Assembly: GCA_037179515.1 (NCBI GenBank) | Contig: JAXCGZ010011671.1 | Location: 1-64,000 of the forward strand | Length of the DNA stretch: 64,000 bases | Source: Halocaridina rubra | Taxonomy: Eukaryota > Arthropoda > Malacostraca > Decapoda > Atyidae | Direction of reading: 5' to 3' | In this document: in pieces, positions 1 through 15,200 of the stretch | Position numbering within the stretch: position 1 is the first letter of the stretch | Layout of the letters: each line of letters starts with the position of its first letter | Translations under genes and position numbers: made by a program | Notes under the pieces: model-generated | What the model was told of the DNA's origin: nothing | What the model saw: only the letters and a program-made list of their open reading frames with translations | The model's database searches: none

Positions 1-26
1 TTGGCGCAATAAATTAATAAAATAAA

Positions 27-30
<4 letters not shown>

Positions 31-59
<29 letters not shown>
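31..59. repeat. (CT)n microsatellite
   Basis: A pure CT dinucleotide run. Bases 60-373 hold no recognisable exon. Confidence 0.95.
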
Positions 60-63
<4 letters not shown>

Positions 64-373
64 CCCCTCCACACGGTCGCAAGCCAATGACAAATTGTAC
101 TATTTTTTTTGCTATCGTAAAATATATTTACTTCTGGCTATGATGCAGCTGACAGAGGAGAAAAGATTGGCAAGGTATGTAGAAACCCTGTTACATCTAG
201 TTTTATGCCACAGTTGTGGCCATAATAGTGGCTGAGCAGAATATGGTTTCTCCTTTGGAAAAAAAGTAGCTCATAACCCAGCTATCAAAAAGAAACAGTA
301 TGATCAGGATATTATAACAGCCAATCTGTATGATGACTACTTAATTGATTAAACTTCTATTTTCATCTCTCAG

Positions 374-563
374 AACCTCTCAGCTTTTGTCAAGAGTTGC
401 TGAAGGTGTAGGCAAGGCTGAATTTTTTGGCTGTTTGTGGGATAGTATCTGGGGAAACTCTGGTGTTCGTCTTCCTGCAATAACACACATAATGTCTTGC
501 TTTAACAAAAAGCTCTCCACTGAAGATCAGCTCCATATTCTTGGAACCAATATTGATATCATG
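374..563 (+). CDS. DOP1: DOP1 exon a (end of Dopey N-terminal domain)
   Basis: Acceptor ctctcag lies before 374 and donor gtaata begins at 564. The exon completes an Arg codon begun upstream (phase 2) and reads [18 protein letters not shown] to GTNIDIM, matching the human segment that starts RTNMLLEKVAAAV. An earlier exon must exist, but bases 1-373 contain no match to the expected preceding Dopey sequence. Confidence 0.9.
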
Positions 564-3500
564 GTAATATATGTTTAATAGTTGTTATATATGGATTATT
601 TTTCTTTATAAATATGATATTTTTATCAAATTATGAAAGTGTCAAGTTTTTAATATTCTGGATATTCATGTTTGAATGAATTGACAAAGCTTCATATTAT
701 ACTTCTTTCCATTGATATACGTAGTAGATTTCTGCACTATGTGTATATTTTTTATTGTCCCTTATCATAAAAGGAGAATTTAACGTTATATATGTTCTCA
801 AAATTTGCTTATGTATAACAATATGGCATTAAGTACAAATGTATATTTTGATCATATAGAGTACATTGTATGTGCTATTTATTAAGTATTGTACTTCGTA
901 TTTTTATCATAAATTGTTCTGATGATATATTAAAACAAACTTGCTAATTTTTTCTTTTTCGCTTTGAATTACCAACACCACCTTACTTTTACATATAAAA
1001 AAAATTAATGAAAAATTTATTTTTAAAGGTGTTTAAATTAAATTCTCTATTTTATTCTAACCACAAAACTGAACATTTTTCATCGGTAGCAGATATTTTA
1101 GGTACTTCTAGACTTTTTATATTTTCAATTTTCGGTACTGTGCTAATCATATATGTGTAAGAGATATGATATACTAATGAAGTCATTTACTCCAGTGGCA
1201 GTGTTTTGCTGAACATATAGTCATTAGAGATAATACACTGTTACTCTTTTCTTCTACACAGGTATCAGCATTGTGTCAGGCATTAGAAGACAGCAGCGTT
1301 CTTGTGCAGCGTGCAGCTCTTGATCTTACTCTCGCTGCACTTCCCATGCATAATACTCAGCTTTTGAGACCTGATCTTGTGAGAATAATAACCTCTGCCA
1401 TTTTAGTGTTATTGAGGAGGGACATGTCTCTTAACAGGTAACGTACCCAGATTCTTTTTATTCTGATGATTGTTGGACATTAATATTGTTCTAATTTTAT
1501 GATTTTACAGTGAGATGGTATGAGCATATGGAAAGATGGCATGAGGATCAATGAGTGATGAGAGTATGGAGAGCACATATAAATAAAATATAGCCAATAA
1601 TGAGGTGGATGGATGGGATGGAAAGCGTGTTGGATGCACATGGTATGTTAGTAGAGAAAGAAATAGAATGCAACAGATAGGGACGGCTATAGAGAAATTG
1701 TGATTGGATGACACAGCCCAAGGAATATTGATGCACATGTTCATTGCTGCAGACTTAGGTGGGGGGGGGTGCTGGTTACCATACAATGAAGCAATAGTTG
1801 TAAACCATCATCGGCAGTCCTAGCCTATGAACGATGGGATATGCCTCTTTCACAATTTGTATGACCTAATCGGTGTGGGAGGGGGATCGTAACCCCTCAT
1901 CCACTAGTAATATGTGAGAGAATATGTGATTAGGTCTTCTTTTGAGAGGGTGTTTGCAATGACTCTTCTCCCCTCCATTACAAGGAGGATTGCACCCTTT
2001 GTGTACATATGTATTTCAAAAGTTATTCCTGGTGCGTGGAGTGAAAGAGCACTGTAACCTTATTCCCTATGTGTCATAAGAGCCACCTAATAGGGATTCT
2101 TTTCCAACTGTAATTTTTATATTCTTGTCATCTATTGGCTGACAGAAAGGGTGCTTCTACTTACTTGTCATGAGTCATGGCTAGCTTGTTGTCTTCAGAG
2201 AGATATGGCATAATTCTGAAAAAAGTGCATTCATATCATATGATTGTGTAATTAAAAAAGATTACGTGATTATTGTTATCTGTTTTATAGGTATCTCTAA
2301 GAAATACTGTAATGTAGGGATTGTTTCATTGCAATTCAAAGAAAGATTTGCTTTATTTTGTACATATTGTCTTCTCCTATCAGAGTTAGCAGGGTGACCA
2401 CAACCAAAGGGAGACAATAAATAATAAAAGAAAAAAAAAGAATATTCTCTTTTATTTCTCAAATCATAAACATTCGCTTGCAGTCATGCATGTGCTTGCT
2501 GGTTGAAGCGAGTAAATGAAGCTAATATATTATAGATATGTGCCTCGGGTGTCTCTGGTTTACCATGGCCCCTTTACGAAAGATTCTTGTCTCTCATAGA
2601 TATTTGTCTTTGTTTTTAAGGAATGGGTTAGCTTTCATTGAGGCTTCCCATTCATAAGTCTCCTCAAATTAATAATACGTTGCTTGAAAAACTTTATTCA
2701 TAGTTTGGAAAAGATTAATCCTAATCCAGTACTGTAACCATATAACACTCTCATGGTTATTTAACAATCTTTTCATGATTGGAACATACTTATTCATTTG
2801 ACAGCCTCACATTTTCAATGCCTTTAGCTACATACCTTAAAAAAAAAATTTATCCTATGTTATAATATTACATCGTAACTATAGTTTTTCTTTATGTTCA
2901 GGTATTTGTATTTTATGTTTCCATAGGCGCCTGTATACATGGCTTTTGGGATCTGAAATCAACTTGTCGTTGCTGTCATCGGAACATCCTGTTGTTAAAC
3001 GCCTTGCCAGTACAGTGAGTGACACAAATACTGAAGACGGTTCTGATATTAATGCGTATTTTGAAGTATATTCAAGGCGTCTTTTGGTTGAGGGTGTTAT
3101 TGCGTGTTTGAAAGCGAGCCAAGGAACAAACCCTCCAGACTTGAGGCCTTACAGACTAATAGTCTCTTTATTGGACAAACCTGAAATTGGGCCCTTTATA
3201 CTGGATGATATTTTCTTGGATTTACTGAGGTAAAGTATTTTTGTGTCACTGATGTTTATCAGCTTTCTATTGACGTAATTAAGTCACAAATTGCACTTGA
3301 GGTTCTAGAGTCACTTTTAGTTGTTTACAGTACAGACATTCCCAACTTATGAACGAGTTAGGTTCCAGAAGTATGTTCGTAAGTAGAATTGTTTGTAAGT
3401 TGTGTTTAGGTACAGTACATACATATGCAGGAATGTACAGTACTTAGGCTAAAGACACTTAGCTACTACATGAAACATAAAGTATACAGTATTAATAAAT

Positions 3501-6500
3501 TTTAATACAGTAATAATATTGAAATAATGGAGTGCAGTACAGTAATACATACATTATTACATGGGTAGGTTTTCGTTTGTATCTTGGAATGTTTGTAACT
3601 AGGTTGTTCCTAAATAGGGAAGCTTCTGTACTAAGGTCTCAGTATATTGTGCATGCTCACAGTTTAAATATTTTTTCTTTATCCTTCTTCTGGATTTTGT
3701 ATAATGCTATACTAGCTTCCTCCTGAGTACCTTAGGGGTTGAACTTTATGACTTCTTTTGAGATTTGTTTTCCATTTGTCTTTATCATAGGGTCCATTTG
3801 TTTCAAAGGCTTAATTGAGAACATTCTCTAATGCTGTATGTTTGTAAATGTATCTATATATATAGCTCTTAAAAAAAAAATTGTCTTTATTGTGTCCATT
3901 TGTGTGGCATTGTGTATATATTACATATGAAAGGATAATTTAGGTCAAGGTTTTGACATTTTTCTTCTCTATAATTTTTAAAGTTCTTCTGTCCACTGTA
4001 TACTTTTGCAAAATTTGTATATTTTTTATATAAAGTATATATGAAGATAATACATATGTACTCTAAGCTGGATAATAAGTAACATCAATTAGGATATCAA
4101 TAAATTTCTGAAAATTTTATAATTGCAGATGTTTGTATCATACATGCCAAGCACTTCAAGATAATTCTAGCATTCAGACTGAATCAAGAAGCAGGAGACA
4201 AAGCACATCAGATAAACAGAGTTCTTCTGCAGCGCCTCGTTCGCCAGATAAGAAAAATATAATTGATGGCAATAAAGGCTTTAACGAGGTCACAAAAACA
4301 GCAACACTTTTTTTTAGTGCTCTACAACCCTCATATCCATGGATGTATTTAACAGGGTTGTTGCATACTACATGTCAGTATCGTGCAACGGGTAATGCAA
4401 ATGAAAGTACATCATCTGGCTTAGTAGAACCAGTTGGAAGCTCGTGCATGAAAGTAGATGAGATTTGCACACTGTTGCAACATATGCTGTCATCCCTTCC
4501 TTTAGATACACAGCAGCAAACACAAGCATCAAAACTGCCAGAGGTCCTCTCTTCCATTACTGCTCTTCTTACAGAACATATAGAAGTCTTAACATCTGAT
4601 GAACTCTTTGTGGGATTAACTCTCTGTAAAGCTATACTTCTAAAAGTTATTCCCTCTGTTACCCTACCTCCCGCTGCTTCCATATCCAGACCAGATTCCA
4701 GAACAAGTATTAATACATTCACATCCCTTCAACAACATGCCTTGTCACAGCTTTCACCAGTTCCAAGATCATCTGTTGTTCCTGAAGCTTTAGCCAGAGA
4801 AAGTCCTCCAAATGAAAGTGGTATTGTCCAGATTGGAATCGAGGCAAATGAGATTGATGCTAATGGAAAAAAAACATATGAAGACCATTTTTGCAAAGAT
4901 CTGACTGAAGTGGAAGCTGAAACTTCATTCATATCCATTGACGATTCTACACCAAAAGGTGATATAAATAGTTCAGAGGAAGGTGACAGAGAAAACCTGT
5001 CCAGTAATGGACAAACCAATCATTACGAAAGCATTAAAGAAAGTGTTTTTCCATTTGATATAAGCCCCGCAGTTGATTTATTTGACATTGATCAAACTGA
5101 CGTTATTGAGAAAGATGAAGTAATAAATGATATACCCACAGATTCAGGTGTTGAAGAAGGTGACATGACTCCCAGCCATCCTACGGTTACTAATGTGACA
5201 TCTTTACATGAGGGCAGTGAAGATGAATTTGAAAGTGCACCACAAAGTCCTTGTCACCAGGGATTTTCACCTTTGTACAACTATGTTGAGGAATTTGAAA
5301 AGTTTTTCTTGTGTTTTATTGAAAAGAAAGTTATTAGCAATAGCTCTTCCCTTCAGGTTTTTCAAAATGCACTTTACCGACCAAAAATCTTGGGAATGGA
5401 CACTCTTACTGAACTGAGACACTTATTGAATGAGTGTCTTTATTGCTACGAGATTAAACAACAATTGGATAAAGCATCACCTTTCAAAAATAAAAAGAAA
5501 AAGAATTTTAATATGAGAACCTCCTCCAGCTCAGCAACCACTCCGTCATCGCAGTCTTCCCTTTCTTTACAATCAGAAAGTAAGGAAGACACAGTTATAA
5601 ATTTAGCATCAGCTCTTCATCTAAAGCAAAATATAAATGAACACCTAGAAGTATTCAAGGCATCTTGCAAGATACTAGTTGATTTGTCATCACTTCCAAC
5701 CATTCCTGGGGTACTTGTTAATCGCCCATCAAATCAGTTACCGCAGTGGCTGGTGGGATTGTTGGCTTGTGTAGTTTGTGGAAAGCAGTCTTTTCCACAC
5801 TTCACTATAGCGTCTATTTCAACTTTATTGGAGCTTGTGATGCTAGCACAGTCAGACCTCTCTGTGTGGCGAAATGATTTCAAAACTGAATGTGAAAATG
5901 AAGGTGGTGTGATGACAATTAATATCACACCACTACTTCTTCCATCCCACACACATGCCCTTCTTCACCACACTACTGTGTATGAGGTAAGGCTCTTAAT
6001 TCCCCTGTATCTCTGCATTCACATTCTCATTTTTCTATTAGCTATTTATTAGAAAGGAAAAAAAAATGAGTCGGTTCTTACAACATTCAAGTTTCATGAG
6101 AGTGGAATGCTTTTTCCTCTACCAAAGGATGTCCCCTTTGGTCACCTCTCATGACATGCTGGGAAGATGAGGGTGGTATTTTTTGTCCCAGTCTACCAGG
6201 GATATTTTAATTTGAGTTGCCTTTTACACCACGCACTGAATACAAATATGGGAATCTTTTTTTCATGACCACCAGGGATATCATTTTGGTTGCCTCTTCC
6301 AACATTCATGGAATGCAAGAGTGACAATTTTCTCCCTCACCACCAACAAGTGTCTGGTAGTTTTAACGAGAAATTTATAAAGTACTGTATTTTATTTTGT
6401 CTTTCAGCACATGGCCCTTCAACTCTGGAATAACCTAGACTCTTCAAACTGCCAGCTCCATGTTGTGAGTACAGAAATGCTGCTGCAACTTCATAATTTA

Positions 6501-9500
6501 ACATTACTCAGCAGTCCAAGTGCTACTCTCACATCTGCTCCTTCTCAGCCTTCCCTTTCTGTGGTTGAGAGACAGATGCTTACTGCATTAACTTCTACAT
6601 TAGGAACGTCTAAAGTTGAAGAGAAGGTAACTGCAAATAAATTATTTCCATATGCTGCCATATTCCGCCAAAGCCTAGTGGGTGAACTCAACTAAATTAA
6701 AAAGGTTATGCACCATGGCATCATCATGCCTCGTCAGTCCTTGCCCTTCCATCAGCTGTTCACTTGAAAGTAAAACTTTTCCGTTAGAATAGAATCGCCA
6801 ATCCTTTGCTCCAATATAATTTTTAGTCTCGTTTTGCAACATACATTGAAAACAATATGGTACGCTTCCTCCCCACACAAAGAAATATTATTATTTTGTT
6901 TTTAAATATAGTTATAGCTTATTATTTTGTTAGAATTTGTTTCATTGGTAGTATGGTGACTATGCACAATACATTGTATATGTTTTACTTGATGTCTCTC
7001 ATATATTTTGTTTAAATTTCTTTCCAATTAATTAAAAAACTTAAGAGTATATATGTTTTTTAAGTAACATGGAAGCATAATTGTATGAAGAAAAATACTA
7101 TTTATGGTTTTTTCTAATTTACTTTTTTACAGGATACAGTAATATGGAGTCATGGGGGCATTAAAACTGATTATGACAGCTCATCGATACGTAAATGGGT
7201 GACTCTTTGGCAGGTGTCAAGAAATCTCTCCCCAGGATTTGCAGGACATTGCCCTGGTTTTGACAGGCATGTATTATTTAATATTTCTGTATTTGTTTTT
7301 TTAATTCTTTTCTTTGTCTTGATTTTCCTTCCAGTATTTGCAGGATATTGTTGTGGCTTTACCAAGTACAGTGTATATAAATTCACTTATTAGATATATT
7401 TGTGTAATCTAAAGAGCTTTTCTCTTTATACACTGACTCTTTTCTTTGAATGTGTAATAACAGCGATTTTACATTTCATTTTCATATATTCATGAACTTG
7501 ATTTAGGAGGGCAGAGTTATTATTCCTTGTAAAAAAATCTTTCTTGAGTATTTGTTGGGAGTAGCAAGGAAAGAATCTACTAGCAGAACCTTTTTAATTA
7601 TCCAACATAGCATATATGATATGCTGCTGTTTATAAAAGTTTACTTCGACACTGTATTTGCAAGCCTTGGAAACTTTCCATGTTTGGGTAGCAGAAAATA
7701 GATACCTTCATCACTCTGTCAGGCCCAGACACCTGTAAATATTTCACTTTTGACTTACCCAGCTGCTCTTTGAAGCAATCCATCAAGGTCTTGCAATAGA
7801 GCATACAGTCGCTATTGTCATGTCTGATAGATTGACATATATTTTAACCAAGGAAAACATTTGTTTCGTATTTTCTCTTTCAGTTCAGTGCCAAAAACAG
7901 AATTGTGGTTTGTGATAGTAATGCAATTTACATTTTGCAAGTCTGTTGTTGAATAGCAGATTACCAGACATTTCCTTTATTAGATCTTGTAAACTAACCT
8001 TGAAATCATAAAATGTTGTTAATAATGGTCATGAACTTGATTCGTAACAGGACTTGTTAGCTCTTCAATATTTTAAGCCTGCAATAGTTTGTCATGTTGG
8101 AGGGGACTTACAGACAGATACATACAGTTTTCATTTCTCAACTTTTTATAGCCCCACTGTACTGGCTAGTACAGTGGTAACGCACTGGCTTCGCATTCAC
8201 GAGGTCGAGAGATCGGTTCCCGTCCAAGACCGAGAGTTTATGCTGTTTACTGGCAGGTAGTTCTGTGGTTGGTCACCACAGTGGGGGGTTGGGGCTTGCC
8301 CCGGCTGACGAATACCCATTGTATAATGAAATGGAAATAAAGGTTTATTATTATTATTATTATTATTACGTATTCGTCAGTTAAATGTTTCAGTATGTTG
8401 GTTTATCTTCTTAAATTGTTTTGCCTATTAATACTGAATAAGTTATTGTTACACTTAAACTAGTGTATCCCATGAAATTACTGTTTATTTCTTTTTCAGT
8501 ATCATGATATTTTATTTTTAGGTGTCTGTTCTTGATGGTAGAGCGTTTACGAGGGGACAGTGGACTAGAAAGGAGTTTATCTCAAGCATGGTTAGCCATC
8601 ACCCTCCAGAGAGGTGACACTGCAAGGCTTATTGATCCTATTCTTGTGCTTTTGCTTCATCCCCATACACGAAGAGTTAGCATACAGCACGTTAATATAG
8701 AGAAACTGCCCAGAAATCCCCCTAAGCAAGGTATCAAGAATATAATGGAAGAATCACAAATTTATGCGATTAGCTCAGTCGGTGGAGAGGTCATGTACCA
8801 CGTTAGCAAAGATGGAAAATCATCTGCCCGAAAAGATAAGTATGGAGCCTCATCTTCTAAGCATATTCTGGCTTTTACTACTATATCAAAAGACAGTAAG
8901 AAAGTAATAACACACCATGCCCATTTAACCGAATTTGAATCACCATCAAGTCATGAACAGCCTCAGTTATTTTCATCAATGTCACTCATGGTGAATCCCT
9001 TCACACAGCATCCATGGATTGACATGGACGACCTAGCCAAAATGAATAGGCCCTCTAACCTTGCCAATGCAGTACGCATTCAAAATGGAAATTATAAAAA
9101 GTCTAATGGAAATTTTCTTGAAAATGGAGTGTCAACTGAAATGCCACAAGCTTCTTTTGAAGAAGAAGAAGAAAAAATGGAAGAAAAAGAATTAACTCCT
9201 AACCAGATTGCAGAGAGCATTTTAGAAGAAATTATTACTTCGGTATTGTTATCAAGATTCAATTCTACCGATAGTGAGCAAGCGAGTGAACCAGACACTA
9301 TGTCGCATTCAGTTACCAGTGATGGAATTGTTTCAGAATCAACCACTCATCCATTCCATTCACATATGCTCCTCTACACACAAATTGTAGACAGTGGACA
9401 GTGTATAAATGGCTTGTCTTTGATAAGAAATATAATAGAATCCCAACCCAAACTCTCACTTCTTAATCTTGCATCAACCAGTATTAGTACCCTACAGTCA

Positions 9501-12163
9501 AGTTCTCCTTTAATTGTGTTATTGGCCAGACATCGTCGATCTGTATTTGGTGATGGTTTTGATGGTGGAAATATTTCTGATATGGTTAGTCAGTTTAGAT
9601 CTACTATGTATTTACAAGTTGTCATAACTGTCTGCTTGTATTACTTACGCTCGTATTATCCGCGTCTTCCACATCTAAGGTTAAGGGACGAGCATTTGGT
9701 AGATAATCAAGAAGTTCAAGTTGCCTCTGCTGAAGTTTTAGTTCATGTTTTCTCACACTTATCACCGCTTGTCAAAGATTCCCCTAGGGGGTTTACTCCC
9801 TACATCACTGATTTGTTAAGCAAATGCAAAGTGCAAAAATGCATTTTGCATTGTTTGCTGTCTACTGTCCATGCCATGACTTGGACTGGGAATACCTCCT
9901 ATTCGGATAGTAAACACAGTAGCCTCCAAGAAACCCGCACTTTCACAGAAGAAGTATTTGATTATAACTGTGGATCCCAAAATCAGAGAAGCAACGTTCC
10001 TCGTCAGGAAACTTACTTGGCTCGAGTTATTGATTTAACATTAGCTTTAATCCGTTTAGAAGATACACTAGCAGCAGATCGAGCAGAAGGAGCAGCAGTC
10101 CGAGATCCTCCGAGTGTCAGTATGAAGTATTCAGGTTTTAATTCCTCAAAATATCAACCTGGTCAGCCTATTCCTGCTCAGCCAATGTTCATGGAAGTGA
10201 TAACTGTTGCTTTAAAACAACAACAATTACGTCATCTTCATGGTCCTTGGCTTCACTTGTTTACTTCAGCCTTGCCTCACATGGGTCCATCCTTGCCCAA
10301 CAACGCTTTACGTGTGACATATTTAATGTGTGAGATCCTGGAATGCATGGCACTTCATTACTTGTCTGATACCAGCTTTCCACAAGCCCCACCAGATTAT
10401 GTTTTAACTCTGCTGCAATTCCTTACTGTGACTGTCCATTACTGTCTTCTAGATCCTGCACAGTCTCCAGCATTTGGTACTTCTTCACCTGTGAACACCT
10501 CCATCACCATCCCACCTAGTCAATCTGCTGGTCAGATCTTGTATAATTTATTACATGTCTTTTCTCCAGTTGGTGAAATCGTGGATGCGCCTGTTGAAAC
10601 GGGCTTAGACCCAGCTGCTTGTGCCAGGCATACGTTGCTGTGTCACCTTCCTCGTATTATATCTTCCTTATTAGCTCTGTGGAATGCTACTGGAGACAAT
10701 CAAGATTCTCCTTTCATATTGGGTGGTAAAAGAGCTGTGAGACAGCATATTGTAGAATTGTTATCGCCTATATGTCATCATCAGACTCCACATCTTTTGG
10801 CAGCTATGAGCGTTGTATGGCAGGTGAGTAATACTTCTTTGTCATAATATTTAGCTCTTTCACGAACTCCCATGCATTTGAATACTTTCAAATCTAAAAT
10901 TGAATTGATTAAGAGGTAAACCTACTCTCTACATAGGATACTTATAGTGACTACTTAACATAATGACTGTTTGATGGGATAAGACCAATAGCACACATAT
11001 GGACTTTTTTCCACCTATTTAAATAAATATTGATTTATATAAATCTCATGCTTCTAATTAGAATATATATTCACTTTTCTGTGAGGTATCACTTCGTTGT
11101 AAATATATTTTACTGTACTTTGCTAATTATGAATTGAAGATAATTCTAAATAATTATTTTCTATAGTGATGCCATATCCTTCTGAAGATAGCAGGGTGGC
11201 CCGCAGCCACACAGAAAATACAAAGCAGTAGGATGTAAAGATATTCTGTCTGCTCCTCACCTTTTTTGATTAGCTGCTCTCTTGAATAAAAAAGGAAAAG
11301 ACTACTTGTCCTTGCATCCCTATCCCTTTTAGCCATCTATTTCGATTATTTAGGATATATGAGTGCATTTGTAATTACATATGGTTTTATAATGATGTGA
11401 ATAAGAATACATAAAGATCATATGACGATGTAATTAAGTTGAATGTTTTTAAAGTATAAACTTTTTGCTAATGCTTCACTGACGTTTTAACCATTATGTA
11501 TGATGCTAGGTCATTCTTGAAGCTGTTTCAAGTATATTATATAATTTACATAAAACTGTAAAAGATGCACAAATGTAAAATTCATATCTTATGGTCAGGT
11601 AACGTAGGATTTTTTCTGATTTATAATTCACACAGAAATAAAGCACTATCCCTAAAATCTATACAGTGCATAATGTTTTTTTCACTTATTAATTTGAAGG
11701 CTTTTATGCATCTAATGTATTTATACGAACTTGTAAAAGTCGTTCAGTGTATCTTAATGTTTTATAGTGTTAATATTCTTTAACCATATATACAATCCCC
11801 GCCTAAGCAATCCGTGGTTAGAACCTCTAAAAGTTATGTGCTTATTGAGTTTATTACACTGTTAAGTAAATTTGCGTCTCTTTTAATTCTTGTTATAACA
11901 TCTACCTTGCTTCCAGTACAGTGAGTAAAGGAAATCTCTTGCCATTTATTTTGCATGGCCTTACAAACTTCTCTGTTTCCATTTCTCGGAGTTTAGAAAA
12001 TATGTAGCTCTATATTTATTGTGGCCTCACAAGCTTCCTTGCTCCCAGTGAAGGGAGTTAACAAAACTTGTAGCCTTTCATTTCTGAAGGTCATACATAC
12101 CTCCTTGTTTTCATTCCAGAGGGTTCAGTATATACTGCTCTTTATATTGAAATGCCTCACAAA

Positions 12164-12208
<45 letters not shown>

Positions 12209-15200
12209 TAGAAAATAAAGAACATGTTCAACCATTTATCTTTTTATAACCTTACATATCTCCTTACTTTTATTCCAGGGAGTTGGGTCAGCTGCCTTAG
12301 CCACTGTTGATATTAAGAGTAACAGTGGAGATATCAATAATAGACAAAGTGGCGTTGGAGGTTTATTGTGGAGTGGCTGTTCTCAACAGTTGGGTTTAGT
12401 GGAGATGCTTTCTTTATTAAGAGTTCTGCCACTTCATACATTAGTGGCAACTGTTAAGCAAGTAGTAAAGCAACCACCGATTGTTGATGGTGCCCAGCAG
12501 GTAGGTCTTGAAGTGAAATTTTCTTTTATGAAATAGATGACATTGCCACCTATTATGTAGCCCAGTGGATATAGCACAATGCCACAAGTTCAAAACCCGA
12601 CGTGTCTCTTACAATTGCTCTCTTAACCAGAGCCGCTTTGGGATAAAAATTTAGGGTAGTGGTATCCCTTGTGTGGTTCTACATATCAGCTGAACAGTTT
12701 CAGTGAGTAGACAGTTATGTGTTTAGGGTCTATGGTAGGAGAGTAACTTTATAAACTTTGGTATCTAAATGTGCAATAATGCCCATCACACAACACTCAT
12801 AAGAAATATATTGTAGCTACACATATAGTGCTAAAAGTGATTTTATATATTAGCCAGTGATCATGCTTTCCATAATGAATAATGTAAATGATATTTTAAA
12901 GAACCATATTGAAAAATCTGCTATTTATTGCTTGTTAATAAATCAGAATGTTATGATTTTTTTTGGCAAGTTTACAAATTACTAACGTAGTGTTATTGCT
13001 CAGATATCTTGTTTACATGAAAGTTATGTATACTTAGTAAGATGACCATTATTACCATTGGCCATTATTTATTAGTTCTTATTAATTTCTTTTTATTAAA
13101 GGCCTGTGCCTCCTTTAGCATTTCACTTAAACTATATACAGTATACTGTATCTATAGAGGAAAACATGGAGTGTATCTGAAATTGACTTTACTTAATAAT
13201 GATCACCAGTTAGTTGTATGGTATTTTTAATTTCTACAATCAAATGTGTTTTTTTATTTTGTAATACAGAGCCTTCCTTTGGAGGTTAGCGTACTGCAGG
13301 TATTTTATGTTTACGTACAGCGCTGTCCAAGTTCCCAGTTGGGAGAATGCTGGGGACCTCTGCTCACAATGATTAAAGAAGGCACTCTGACACTGTCACC
13401 ACCTGCACAACTTCTTCTTTTGGCTACACTTAATGAATTTGTGCAACGTGCTTCACCATTGCAAGAAAAGAAAGATATCAAGGAACTTCAGGTAATAAAT
13501 TACCTTCTGTTTTTGTATAGGAGTGAATTTGAATTACAGTCATCTTTTATGTCCAATATTTTTCATAAACAGTATGGAGAGAGACTAATGCACTACAACC
13601 AGTGTCTCTGCTATTAGTAAAAGTTGTCTTTTGGGAGTTTGAAAACTGTGTTGTATGGACAGCTCCCTTCCCATGGCAGAAATTCTTGGGTCACGCTGCC
13701 TTAGTGCCGCCTTTCTGTTGTTCAACCACCTGGTAACAATCCTCGTGGGCTGAACAACAGTTTTTCCCAGCCATGGGACAGAATAGGGGTGTGCTTTGAT
13801 TCAGCCACCCTCATTATAAGTGCTGCAGCCTGTGTATTGGTGCTGAAATTATTATTATTTTGTTTTTTCTTTATAGGAAGTGTCAGGTAAATTGTTGGAA
13901 TCTTGTAGTAACATAGCTGGATCTTGTCTTGAAGCCACTACATGGTTAAGGAGAAACCTCACTGTAAAACCAGAATCATCCTCAGACAAAAAAGAAGGTA
14001 TCAGTGGTAAGTTCCGTTGATCTTTGCAGTAGCTGGATATTTCAATAAATATGTCAGTAAACATTTTTCTTTCTTTTGGTGACATATCCGGCTGAAGCCA
14101 TCAGGGTCTCCAGAACTAAACAACTTAAAATAGCTACTGTTTGTTAAAGTATAAATAATTAAGGGAGGAAGATTGGGATTGGCAGTCTCACACTTCTCAT
14201 GCCATTTTAATCTGCTCTTAGAGCAAGCAGGGAATATTGGTGTGGTAATTTTATCTTTCTAGTCACGAGGTATAAAAAGCTAGGTTATATAGTATTTAAT
14301 TTTAACTATCGACTATTCAAAAGTTTTAAATATTTCAGATACCGCTTCATATAGTGTTGCTGCTCTCAGCGTATTAGCAGAGCTTTTAGCCCCTCTCTTA
14401 GATGTTCTTTATGTAAGTGAGGAAAAGGATAAAGTTGTCCCACTGCTTACAAATATTATGGCACATGTGATTCCTTACCTTCGTAACCATACGTAAGTTT
14501 TTCAGCTGATCATCTTTTGATCAATTGTACGTTTTTATAATTTTGAACTTAGAATGTAAGTAAGTTTTATCTCAATCTAGTCATTTATATCTTAAACATA
14601 TTATTGAGGCTTTACGTTTATGATGTCAACTTTTCAGATATAGATTCTGTATTAATTGTAGTATGCTTAATTTTTTGCAACAGCTATATACCCTTGACAA
14701 ACAGACATATTAAAATTATATTTGAAATAAATTTTGTAAAGTATGTAAAGCAAAATCATTTACTTATGGGATCCTTTTTAAGAATTGTGTTATAAATCCT
14801 TTCTGATGTGTGTTATGCATATATAGCATATATATTATATCAGTACTTCCTATGCCAGTAATTATTTGTGCTTTTGCTGAATATTTTTCATATTAGATAC
14901 CATGTCTCATTTAACCTATCTGTGTGGTCACAACTGTAACAGAATTCTGAAGCAGCAAGGCAGTTCTTACCCTTGTGTAAATATTTCTATCACAATAAAA
15001 ATATTGTGATGAGGGGATTGGCAGCCTCCCTCTCCCTAATTCCTTTTAGATGTTTCTTATGACATGTTGAAAATGATAGTTTAGATGTTCACCCCCACCA
15101 CAATAAATAATGTACTCATGCTATATTCATGTAATTTTGTTTTTAGTCGCAGTAACATGGCTGCTTTTGCCGCTTGCTCCCAGCTCCTGTCATCATTGTC

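Noticed and set aside
1..373. Search for the preceding DOP1 exon
   Set aside because: No match to the expected Dopey_N segment; an ATGATGCAGCTG frame near 140 followed by a GTATGT is not similar to DOP1.
12550..12610. Possible SINE (AGCCCAGTGGATATAGC ... AGTTCAAAACCC)
   Set aside because: A- and B-box resemblance is weak and the body and tail are absent; too uncertain to list.
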